Assembly (NCBI GenBank): GCA_936941155.1
Contig: CAKZJE010000085.1
Location: forward strand, 1-45,097
Reading direction: 5' to 3'
DNA: 45,097 nt
From: an uncultured Methylomonas sp.
GTDB taxonomy: Bacteria > Pseudomonadota > Gammaproteobacteria > Methylococcales > Methylomonadaceae
Under the pieces are notes generated by a model. It saw nothing but the letters and a program-made list of their open reading frames with translations, was not told where the DNA came from and did not search any database. A program made the translations under genes and the position numbers. Each line of letters begins with the position of its first letter. Position 1 is the stretch's first letter. Positions 34,179 through 41,380 of the stretch are shown in pieces.

Positions 34179-34997
34179 ATGGAAACTGTAACACCGCCCA
34201 TAACAAACCAATCCCTCATTACTGTTGCAACCGTGCAAGGCACAACTTGGCAACAATTCCCTGAAGATTTATATATCCCGCCCGACGCGCTTGAAGTTTT
34301 TGTTGATATTTTTGAAGGCCCGCTCGACTTATTGTTATATCTGATTAAAAAACAAAACATTGATATTTTAAATATTCCCGTTGCAAAAATTACCTTGCAA
34401 TATATGAGTTATGTGGAATTAATGCAGACTGTGCATTTAGAACTCGCGGCAGAATATTTATTAATGGCGGCTTTATTAGCGGAAATAAAATCACGGATGT
34501 TATTACCGCGCCCTGCGGAAATGGCAGACGAAGAAGACGACCCGCGTGCTTATTTAATTGCAAAATTAAAAGAATATGAACGGATGAAACAAGCCGCCGA
34601 AGATTTAGATAAATTGCCGCGCCAAGAGCGCGATATTTTTCCGCCGCAAGTGGAATTGGGCGAATTAGTGATTAAAAAACATTATCCTGAAGTGGAATTA
34701 TCTGAATTACTATTGGCATTTCAAGATGTATTGAAACGCGCTGAGCAATTTACTGAGCATCAAATTAAAAAAGAGCAATTATCTTTGAAAGATAGAATGC
34801 TGAGTGTTTTAGCGCGATTAAAAAATGGTGAACGCTTAAGTTTTTTCAGTTTATTTAGCGTGAAAGAAGGTCGCGCCGGCGTGGTGGTGTCGTTTTTAGC
34901 GATTTTAGAATTAAGCAAAGAAGGCGTGATTGAGGTTTTGCAAAACGAACCGTTTGGAGAATTATTCGTGCAAGGCATTACCGCGTCTAATAGTTGA
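34179..34997 (+). CDS. scpA: Segregation and condensation protein A
   Basis: ScpA is the kleisin subunit that bridges SMC heads in the SMC-ScpAB condensin. The 272-residue protein has the family core DIFEGPLDLLLYLIKKQNIDILNIPVAKITLQYMSYVE (in pieces), YLLMAALLAEIKSRMLLP, and the C-terminal winged-helix part with VVVSFLAILELSKEGVIEV. An N-terminal extension of about 40 residues precedes the core. The usual partner scpB is not next to it; the next gene is mltA. No strong ribosome-binding site is seen. The stop is followed within 20 bases by a hairpin terminator. Confidence 0.93.
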   Translation: METVTPPITNQSLITVATVQGTTWQQFPEDLYIPPDALEVFVDIFEGPLDLLLYLIKKQNIDILNIPVAKITLQYMSYVELMQTVHLELAAEYLLMAALLAEIKSRMLLPRPAEMADEEDDPRAYLIAKLKEYERMKQAAEDLDKLPRQERDIFPPQVELGELVIKKHYPEVELSELLLAFQDVLKRAEQFTEHQIKKEQLSLKDRMLSVLARLKNGERLSFFSLFSVKEGRAGVVVSFLAILELSKEGVIEVLQNEPFGELFVQGITASNS

Positions 34998-35014
34998 ATT
35001 TACCTGCGGAAAAA

Positions 35015-35047
35015 CTTAAGACGACCAGTCGTCTTAAAAATTTTTTG
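35015..35047 (+). terminator. scpA terminator built from a GACGACCAGTCGT repeat
   Basis: The perfect 10-base arms TTAAGACGAC and GTCGTCTTAA flank CA and are followed by AAAAATTTTTT. Placed 18 bases after scpA, it is a good intrinsic terminator and also the most complete copy of the GACGAC palindrome family. Confidence 0.75.
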
Positions 35048-35106
35048 GATTTTTATAAATTCTGGAAAATAGTTAATCCGGTTTTCATCCTATCTGTAAG
35101 CTATAT

Positions 35107-35137
35107 CTGACACAAAATTTATCGAGTACACTATAAT
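35107..35137 (+). promoter_or_regulatory. Possible sigma-70 promoter of mltA
   Basis: CTGACA (35107-35112) and TATAAT (35132-35137) are separated by 19 bases, a little long. The perfect -10 hexamer lies about 50 bases before the mltA ATG. Weak inference only. Confidence 0.35.
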
Positions 35138-35183
35138 AATGTGAGTCAGTCGATGTTTTTACCCCATTATTCCCTTAAGTATT

Positions 35184-36392
35184 ATGAACACTCCCTTGCT
35201 TAAAAAAATTCTGTTGTTTGCAGCTTTGCTAACTTTAAGCGGCTGCTCTCAAGTGCCTACTAAAACCGCAACGCCCGGCGGAATTGGTTCAACGCCTGTC
35301 GCTACAACTGATGATTTAGACCCGCCTTTTAGCGGCACACCGATTGAAGCAAAAATTTCTTCTTCCGTGCAACTCTATCCAAGTCAATTCAATAACTTAA
35401 CAGGATGGGCAACGGATAATCACGTTGAGGCAATGACGGCTTTTCGGCAATCGTGCAGTCGTTGGCAAAAAATGCCACCTTATCAATCAATGTCTGGTGC
35501 GTTTGATTTAGGCAGCGTTGCGGATTGGGCGCGATTATGTGCAATTGATGTGAAGTTTGGCGAAGAACGGCAGTTTTTTGAAAAATGGTTTAAGCCTTAT
35601 GCGGTTGTGGATAGTGGCAGTGCCAATGGCTTATTTACAGGTTATTACTTACCTGAGTTGCATGGCTCATTCACTAAAACCGAACGGTATCGTTTCCCGA
35701 TTTACCGCACGCCCAGCGATGCAAGCAGCAGAGGCAAAAGCCGAGCTGAAATCTATGATGGCGCATTGGAAAATAAAAATCTGGAATTAGTCTGGGTGGA
35801 TGATGATGTTGATGCCTATTTTATGGACGTGCAAGGCTCAGGACGGATTTTGATGGATGATGGCTCAGTGAAAGGCGTGGGTTATGCCGGCAAAAATGGA
35901 CGCAGTTATTTTGCTATCGGGAAAGAGTTAGTCGATAGAGGGGAAATTGCGAAAGCGGATATTTCCATGCAAACCATTCGCAGCTGGATAAAACAGCATC
36001 CAGACGAAGGAAAAACCTTGATGAGAAAAAATGCCTCGTATGTGTTTTTCCGTTTTACCCCCGGCGAAGCGTCAATTGGCCCTACAGGTGCAATGGGTGT
36101 ACCGCTGACAGCGCAACGCAGTTTGGCGGTGGATAGACAATATTTGCCAATGGGAATTCCGATTTGGTTGAATGCGCAACATCCGAAAGGACAACAACGT
36201 TTGCAACGTTTGGTGATGGCGCAAGATACAGGCGGCGCAATCAAGGGCGCGGTGCGAGGGGATTTTTACTGGGGACAAGGTGCGCAAGCCGGAGAAATGG
36301 CTGGGCCTATGAAGTCTAAAGGGCGATTCTATTTACTTTTGCCAAGCAATCTTTATGGCCTTGGGAATAAATCGGTTGCAATAAATCCGTAA
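35184..36392 (+). CDS. mltA: Membrane-bound lytic murein transglycosylase A
   Basis: MltA cleaves peptidoglycan glycan strands with 1,6-anhydro product formation at the outer membrane. The 402-residue protein has a lipoprotein signal with lipobox LSGC (Cys21), the MltA domain (FTGYYLPELHGS, YRFPIYRTP, VDAYFMDVQGSGRILMDDG, KNASYVFFR), and the C-terminal 3D domain with the three conserved aspartates region (MAQDTGGAIKGAVRGDFYWGQG). All are typical. The gene is monocistronic, with a terminator on each side. Confidence 0.96.
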   Translation: MNTPLLKKILLFAALLTLSGCSQVPTKTATPGGIGSTPVATTDDLDPPFSGTPIEAKISSSVQLYPSQFNNLTGWATDNHVEAMTAFRQSCSRWQKMPPYQSMSGAFDLGSVADWARLCAIDVKFGEERQFFEKWFKPYAVVDSGSANGLFTGYYLPELHGSFTKTERYRFPIYRTPSDASSRGKSRAEIYDGALENKNLELVWVDDDVDAYFMDVQGSGRILMDDGSVKGVGYAGKNGRSYFAIGKELVDRGEIAKADISMQTIRSWIKQHPDEGKTLMRKNASYVFFRFTPGEASIGPTGAMGVPLTAQRSLAVDRQYLPMGIPIWLNAQHPKGQQRLQRLVMAQDTGGAIKGAVRGDFYWGQGAQAGEMAGPMKSKGRFYLLLPSNLYGLGNKSVAINP

Positions 36393-36404
36393 TTTATTTT
36401 TTAG

Positions 36405-36436
36405 ACCTCGGTGGTTTTTTTAAAAACCTCCGAGGT
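36405..36436. terminator. Bidirectional terminator between mltA and rppH
   Basis: The arms ACCTCGGTGGTTTTT and AAAAACCTCCGAGGT (14 of 15 paired) form a hairpin in the 54-base gap between the convergent stops. Confidence 0.8.
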
Positions 36437-36446
36437 TAATGTTGAG

Positions 36447-36965
36447 TCAGCGAACTTTAGTTAAATAACCATCCGCTTTCACAGGAACGTGTTCTAAAAT
36501 CAGAATCGCCCCTAATTCAGCCATCGCTTTTTGATACACTTTTCGTTTGAAATGTACGACATCCGTTAAAGGGTGCCAATATTCCACCCATCGCCAGCCA
36601 TCAAACTCTGGCTTAATCCCACAATCAAAACGCACATTTGCTTCTGAAGTCACCAGCCGCAAAATAAACCAAATTTGTTTTTGTCCTATGCAAATGGGAG
36701 TGGAGTTACGGCGGATATAACGCTCTGGTAGTTTATAGCGTAGCCAGTAGCGCGTCCGTCCTAAAATCTCAACGTGTTCGGCTTGTAAGCCAGTCTCCTC
36801 CCACAATTCTCGATACATCGCGGTTTCGGGGTCTTCATTGCAATCAATGCCGCCTTGTGGAAATTGCCATGAATTAACGCCTTTTCTTTTTGCCCAAAAC
36901 ACGCGACCCTCATCATTGCAAAGGATAATTCCGACATTGGGTCGGTACCCTTTAGAGTCTATCAT
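36447..36965 (-). CDS. rppH: RNA pyrophosphohydrolase (Nudix)
   Basis: RppH removes pyrophosphate from 5' ends of mRNA and triggers decay. The 172-residue protein begins [17 protein letters not shown], as in Gammaproteobacterial RppH. The Nudix box is complete at 38-60 (Gly38, Glu44, Arg52, Glu53, Glu56, Glu57, Gly59). Length is normal. It is divergent from the HAD phosphatase gene, an association also known in Pseudomonas. Confidence 0.96.
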   Translation of the reverse strand: MIDSKGYRPNVGIILCNDEGRVFWAKRKGVNSWQFPQGGIDCNEDPETAMYRELWEETGLQAEHVEILGRTRYWLRYKLPERYIRRNSTPICIGQKQIWFILRLVTSEANVRFDCGIKPEFDGWRWVEYWHPLTDVVHFKRKVYQKAMAELGAILILEHVPVKADGYLTKVR

Positions 36966-37118
36966 GTTAAAACCTGTGTGTTGTCCTTGCTATGATTTTA
37001 AGGCTTACAATGGTATTGTAAGTTATAGCTCAGATAAGTAAAAATAATGGCGACATTGTTCCACAAATCAGGCACTGAGGCTATATCCTTTCATTTATTT
37101 TTTTACACAGGTTCAACC

Positions 37119-37808
37119 GTGAGTTTAGCAATTTTTGATTTAGACAATACCTTGATTGGTGATGATAGCGATTTTTTATGGGGGCAGTTTTTAGTTGACC
37201 AAGGTATTGTTGATAAAGCCTATTATGAAGATAGCAATGCCAAGTTTTATGCCGATTACAAACAAGGCACATTGGATATTGTTGAGTTTTTAAAATTTTC
37301 TCTAAAACCATTAGCAGACCACCCCGCAGAGCAATTATATCAATGGCGGCAGCAGTTTGTGGAACAAGTGATTACGCCGGTTTTATTGCCCGCAGCCTTT
37401 GAATTGGTGGATAAACATCGTCAAAGAGGTGATACGTTGTTAGTGATTACAGCCACGAATCGGTTTGTCACTGAGCTGATTGTGAAACGATACGGTATTG
37501 ATAATTTACTTGCGACTACACCCGAATTCAAAGATGGACGATATACCGGCGCGTTTATTGAAGTGCCTTGTTTTCAAACTGGCAAAGTGACTTTATTAGA
37601 ACAATGGCTGAAAACATCGGGCGAAACGTTAGATGGCAGTTATTTTTACAGCGATTCGCATAATGATTTACCGTTGCTTGCAAAAGTTGATCATCCGGTT
37701 GCCGTTGATCCAGACGAAAAACTAAAACGCGCGGCAGAAGAAAAAGGCTGGTCAATCATCAGTTTGCGCGGAAAATCTTGCCCCAACACGCATTTTCACA
37801 ACGAATAA
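37119..37808 (+). CDS. HAD-IB family phosphatase (possible histidinol-phosphatase)
   Basis: The 229-residue HAD hydrolase, from a GTG start with AGG upstream, begins with motif I DLDNTL (catalytic Asp7 and Asp9), has motif II in VITATNRFV, and motif III/IV in SDSHNDLPLL. The frame is open to an ATG at 37047, but the extra 24 residues are not family-like. The subfamily resembles the SerB-like HAD-IB proteins encoded beside nudH/rppH in Pseudomonas, one of which (PA0335) has been reported to be a histidinol-phosphate phosphatase. I infer the same possible role here from family and neighbourhood; a general phosphomonoesterase is the alternative. Confidence 0.85.
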   Translation: MSLAIFDLDNTLIGDDSDFLWGQFLVDQGIVDKAYYEDSNAKFYADYKQGTLDIVEFLKFSLKPLADHPAEQLYQWRQQFVEQVITPVLLPAAFELVDKHRQRGDTLLVITATNRFVTELIVKRYGIDNLLATTPEFKDGRYTGAFIEVPCFQTGKVTLLEQWLKTSGETLDGSYFYSDSHNDLPLLAKVDHPVAVDPDEKLKRAAEEKGWSIISLRGKSCPNTHFHNE

Positions 37809-37832
37809 ATTATCAGGCTATCTGCCTTTGCT

Positions 37833-37847
37833 TTGTCTGAATCAGGA
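37833..37847. repeat. Fragment of the TTGTCTGAATCA repeat
   Basis: TTGTCTGAATCAGGA matches one end of the 5394-5613 element. No inverted partner follows, so it is a relic or solo end. Confidence 0.5.
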
Positions 37848-37945
37848 CAATGTAACCATTAGATTTGTTTTAACTTTACTAATCAATCAGTTATAAAAAA
37901 ATCAATTTAAAAAGTATTCTTTTAAACTGTTGATTTTATTATCTG

Positions 37946-37975
37946 CTGGAGTACAAAACATGTTTTGCACTCCAG
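37946..37975. repeat. CTGGAGTACAAAA inverted repeat, copy 2
   Basis: The 15-base arms CTGGAGTACAAAACA and TGTTTTGCACTCCAG differ at one position and are followed by TTTTTT. It could act as a terminator for the HAD gene. Same family as 19069-19101. The rest of 37809-38166 shows no gene. Confidence 0.7.
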
Positions 37976-38166
37976 TTTTTTGAACTATAACAGTTTGATA
38001 TATAAGGTTGTCATTGCTTATCCATCTTTGGTCGGATTGAAAGGGGTGGCACTATAACAGTTGACCTCCTCTCAATCACTAAAAATGAATTGCACTTGCG
38101 AGTTGAATCCGCCTCTATTTCAGCAATGTGCTGTTAAATAATGGCTGCAGTAAATTGTCGGGAATA

Positions 38167-39210
38167 TTAATCGTTATTTGCATGATTTATCTCAGCTTTT
38201 ACGGTAGATAAGCAGGCATCCAACACAGCTTGAGCAGAGTAAATGATTTTGATAGTTTCTTGCATATCTAATAGCCCTTTACTATCTATTGCAGGAAACG
38301 GTTGGTCTAATAGGGCAACAGTCATATATTTACCACTGCCGAAATGATCAGGACGTTTTGCCTTAATTTTATGTTTGAGACATTCAACAACAACCATGTT
38401 ATGCAAGTGTTGTCGAAAAGCACGCCGTTTTGTTGCATCTTTTACGCAAATCCTAAAGCAAAATTTTCTTTGCTTATTTTTATATTCAATCTGTAGGTTT
38501 AGCTGATAATCGACATTTCCTCGAAAATACCACCAAAATCCAAGAAAACCACCAGAAGGATTAGCCACATAATCCCATCCACCAGCCTTAAGAGTATTTT
38601 GCAAATGCGCGTAAAAACCTTTCCACGCATTCCATCCCCATTGCTCTGGAGGTAAATTTAAAAAACTCTGCACACTATCTTCTATTTTACGCAAACGATT
38701 ACTAAAATCGTCAAGAATGTCACTTTTTAATCTAGCCGCTTTTCCATTAACGTTTTCTAAAATAACCAGTAAATCTTTCCGTTCAAACACCAGATAACCT
38801 TGTTTCAAAACCTCGCTGTAATCACTTTGATCGCCAGTTTGAATATAAACTGAAATCACGTTGTCGCTAGCAAATCCAAGTGTTTTAGTTACATATTCTT
38901 TATATATTTCAAGTTGATTTGAGTGCTGTTTCGTACCTACTTTATCTTCAATTAATATCGCTTTTTCTTTACCATTCACTAAACACAGTATGTCGATATT
39001 ACCATCTTGTTTTCGTATTTCCACATTAGAAAACTCTACTTGTAGTGCAGCACCTGCTCGCTGATAAATTAAGTTTAAAAAATCTTTACCAACCAGATGA
39101 AGAAGAGGATTTTCCTTTTCGTAGTCTGCTTTTGCCCACGATAACAACCAGCATAAAAAACCATCTTGTGAAAGTTCGGATGTTGCAAAATTAAATAAAT
39201 TTGGACGCAT
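38167..39210 (-). CDS. PD-(D/E)XK nuclease superfamily protein (PDDEXK_4-like)
   Basis: The 347-residue protein has the N-terminal block SELSQDGFLCWLLSWA, then the nuclease core GNIDILCLVNGKEKAILIEDKVGTKQHSNQLEIYKEYV with the D...ExK pattern (Asp in NIDIL, Glu and Lys in IEDK). The C-terminal half (from WGWNAWKGFYAHL) is less conserved and may be a substrate or DNA-binding part. This family often sits in accessory or defence regions, but no methylase or other defence gene is adjacent. Function is unproven; a nuclease fold is well supported. It stands alone, with weak ribosome-binding sequence. Confidence 0.8.
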   Translation of the reverse strand: MRPNLFNFATSELSQDGFLCWLLSWAKADYEKENPLLHLVGKDFLNLIYQRAGAALQVEFSNVEIRKQDGNIDILCLVNGKEKAILIEDKVGTKQHSNQLEIYKEYVTKTLGFASDNVISVYIQTGDQSDYSEVLKQGYLVFERKDLLVILENVNGKAARLKSDILDDFSNRLRKIEDSVQSFLNLPPEQWGWNAWKGFYAHLQNTLKAGGWDYVANPSGGFLGFWWYFRGNVDYQLNLQIEYKNKQRKFCFRICVKDATKRRAFRQHLHNMVVVECLKHKIKAKRPDHFGSGKYMTVALLDQPFPAIDSKGLLDMQETIKIIYSAQAVLDACLSTVKAEINHANND

Positions 39211-39277
39211 GATATTTTCTGCTTAAGTAGTTAAAGTGAAATTCTTATTTTAATTTATGGCATTATTTTTCTACTTT

Positions 39278-39928
39278 TCACAACCCCGCAATTGCATAAA
39301 ACACAAAATGCAACAAAGCCATCGGCAACGCCAAAATCACACCCAAAATTCCAAAATACATTAACCCAATCAAAATATAAAACCCATACGGCTCTATTTT
39401 TTCATATTTATACAATAAATGACTCGGCAAAACGCCGCTGATAATCCGGCTGCCATCCAAAGGCGGAATAGGAATTAAATTAATTAACGCCAATACCAAA
39501 TTAATTGAAATACCCGCCATACCCATATACGCCAACGGCAAAGTCACACTTTCGGTATTCACAATCACGCCCACTCGCGCAATCAACGCCCAAATCAACG
39601 CCATTAATAAATTCGACACCGGCCCTGCCAACGCCACTAACGCCATATCCGTTTTAGGCTTTTTAAAATTGCGCGGATCAACGGGCACAGGTTTCGCCCA
39701 GCCAAAAATCATGCCCGTGCCTGTCAACAACAAAATCCCCGGCAAAATCACTGTGCCAATCGGATCAATATGTTTCAGCGGATTGAGCGTTAAACGTCCC
39801 ATAAAAAACGCCGTGCTATCACCGCGCTTTCTCGCCATCCAGCCATGCGCCACTTCATGCACGGTAATCGCAAAAATCACAGGCAATGCCCACACGACAA
39901 TTTTTTGTACTAAGGTTAATTCTTCCAT
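39278..39928 (-). CDS. Site-2 protease family (M50) membrane metalloprotease
   Basis: The 216-residue membrane protein carries the zinc motif HEVAHG (about 24-29) in the first hydrophobic helix and the third ligand in NLIPIPPLDGSRI. Six or so hydrophobic segments and a glycine-rich GPVSNLLMALIWAL match the small M50 group without PDZ domains. Its substrate is unknown. AGGAG precedes the ATG. It lies 14 bases after yciO and is probably cotranscribed with it and tsaB. Confidence 0.92.
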   Translation of the reverse strand: MEELTLVQKIVVWALPVIFAITVHEVAHGWMARKRGDSTAFFMGRLTLNPLKHIDPIGTVILPGILLLTGTGMIFGWAKPVPVDPRNFKKPKTDMALVALAGPVSNLLMALIWALIARVGVIVNTESVTLPLAYMGMAGISINLVLALINLIPIPPLDGSRIISGVLPSHLLYKYEKIEPYGFYILIGLMYFGILGVILALPMALLHFVFYAIAGL

Positions 39929-39942
39929 TCTTGCTACTCCTG

Positions 39943-40563
39943 TTATTCAAGCATCGGCGCAATGCCTTTGCCTTGCCTTATAATTTCCGCGCCGCCATTA
40001 GCAAAACTAATAACCGTCGTGGGCTGGTAATCAATCACACCGCCGTCAATAATCAAATCAACTTCGTGTTCCAAGCGCAGCCTGATTTCGTAAGGATCTG
40101 ACATGGCATCGGCATCATCCGGTAACACCAAGGTTGTCGTTACTAACGGCTCACCTAACTCCTCAATCAACGCTAACGCAATCACATTATCTGGAATCCG
40201 AATGCCAATAGTTTTTTTCTTCTCATCCTGCAAGCGTCTTGGCACTTCTTTCGTCGCATCCAAAATAAAAGTAAATGCGCCCGGCGTTAATGTTTTAATC
40301 AACCGATACGCATCATTGGCGATTTTAGTAAACGTGGAAACTTGCGCCAAATCTTTACAGACCAAGCTAAAATCATGTTTTTCATCAAGTTTTCGGATAT
40401 TACGAATTCTATCTAACGCATGTTTATCGTCTAAATGACACGCGATAGCGTAAGCAGAATCGGTTGGATAAATCACAATGCCACCTGCTTTAATTATTTC
40501 TACTGCATGTACAATTAAGCGTCGTTGCGGATTTTCGGGATGAATATGGAAATATTGAGACAT
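39943..40563 (-). CDS. yciO: YciO, Sua5/YrdC-related protein
   Basis: The 206-residue protein starts MSQYFHIHPENPQRR, matching the E. coli YciO start, so I use the ATG at 40563 and not the one at 40575. YrdC-fold blocks are IVIYPTDSAYAIAC, IRNIRKLDEKHDFSLVC, LTPGAFTFILDATKEVPRRL and KKTIGIRIPDN. YrdC/Sua5 proteins make threonylcarbamoyl-AMP for the tRNA t6A37 modification; YciO is a paralogue with a weaker or disputed role. It follows tsaB, a subunit of the t6A transferase complex, which supports a link to that pathway (inference). Confidence 0.92.
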   Translation of the reverse strand: MSQYFHIHPENPQRRLIVHAVEIIKAGGIVIYPTDSAYAIACHLDDKHALDRIRNIRKLDEKHDFSLVCKDLAQVSTFTKIANDAYRLIKTLTPGAFTFILDATKEVPRRLQDEKKKTIGIRIPDNVIALALIEELGEPLVTTTLVLPDDADAMSDPYEIRLRLEHEVDLIIDGGVIDYQPTTVISFANGGAEIIRQGKGIAPMLE

Positions 40564-40608
40564 TTGTAAGTGCATAACTAAATCTAAGTAGCTGGCTATT
40601 ATACCGTA

Positions 40609-41292
40609 TTATCTTTCGGATTCTTTTTTTGCCACTTTATCGCGTAGATAAACCGGCATCGCGTATTCTGCGGCAACGCCTTGCTGATTTTGCAATCCTA
40701 ATACGCCTAATTGCGCAATCGCGGCAGCTTGCGGCAACAACTCACTTTCATAACGTTGTAGTTTGTCGCCTAATGCGTGACTCAACTCTGCGGAATAAAC
40801 TTCCCACGCCGAGCCAATCCCTACACCAGTCATCTGCGGAACAATAATTTCCGTTGCAGGAGTCACGGCTTCTGCACCAATTAGCTGTGCAAAACCGTCT
40901 GCATTTTTTTCATACACGCCCCAAAAAATCTCACCCATTCGCGCATCCATTCCGGTGAAGGCAACCGTTTCAGCATTCCGATTGAAAAAATCTTGTGCAA
41001 GCGCGGCTAATGTGGAAACCGGTACAACCGGTAAATCTGCGCCAAAGGCAATTCCTTGAATAATTCCCGTTGCAATTCTAACGCCAGTAAATGATCCGGG
41101 GCCGCGACTAAAGGCAAGGCCATCAAGTTGTTGCGGTTTTAAACCGGCTTCATTCATTAAGCTGTCTATCATCGGCAAAATCAAACGGGTGTGTTGCTGC
41201 GGAACAATTTCAAAACGTTGTTGAATCTGTCCATCTATAAACAACGCGGCAGAACAAGCGTGCGTAGCAGTTTCTACGGCAAGTAATTTCAT
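40609..41292 (-). CDS. tsaB: tRNA t6A37 biosynthesis protein TsaB
   Basis: TsaB is the TsaD-partner in transfer of threonylcarbamoyl to A37 of ANN-decoding tRNAs. The 227-residue ASKHA-fold protein begins MKLLAVETATHACSAAL, followed by QQHTRLILPMIDSLM, GLAFSRGPGSFTGVRIATGI and FTGMDARMGEIFW, all typical. TsaB lacks the metal site of TsaD, as here. GAGA lies ahead of the start. It leads a unit with yciO and the M50 protease. Confidence 0.95.
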   Translation of the reverse strand: MKLLAVETATHACSAALFIDGQIQQRFEIVPQQHTRLILPMIDSLMNEAGLKPQQLDGLAFSRGPGSFTGVRIATGIIQGIAFGADLPVVPVSTLAALAQDFFNRNAETVAFTGMDARMGEIFWGVYEKNADGFAQLIGAEAVTPATEIIVPQMTGVGIGSAWEVYSAELSHALGDKLQRYESELLPQAAAIAQLGVLGLQNQQGVAAEYAMPVYLRDKVAKKESER

Positions 41293-41328
41293 TGAGTGTC
41301 TCTTTTCTTGTAGGATTTTTTGTGATTT

Positions 41329-41359
41329 ATCTCGTTCCCATAGGATTTAGGAACGAGAT
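41329..41359. repeat. ATCTCGTTCC inverted repeat / possible terminator
   Basis: The arms ATCTCGTTCC and GGAACGAGAT pair perfectly around 11 bases. It lies between the stop of the giant caspase fusion gene and the start of tsaB. No T tract, so terminator activity is uncertain. Confidence 0.55.
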
Positions 41360-41380
41360 TTGAGTGGATGGTTAGAATGC

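Noticed and set aside
34179-36392. scpA followed by mltA considered as an operon.
   Set aside because: A strong hairpin terminator and a separate promoter-like sequence lie in the 186-base gap.
37983-38062. ACTATAACAGTT occurs twice and a GGATTGAAAG stretch resembles the end of some CRISPR repeats.
   Set aside because: The repeat units are too short, there are no regular spacers and no cas genes. It is treated as unassigned intergenic DNA.
38167-39210. PD-(D/E)XK protein as part of a restriction or defence island.
   Set aside because: The neighbours are housekeeping genes (tsaB, yciO, HAD); no methylase, helicase or toxin gene is present.
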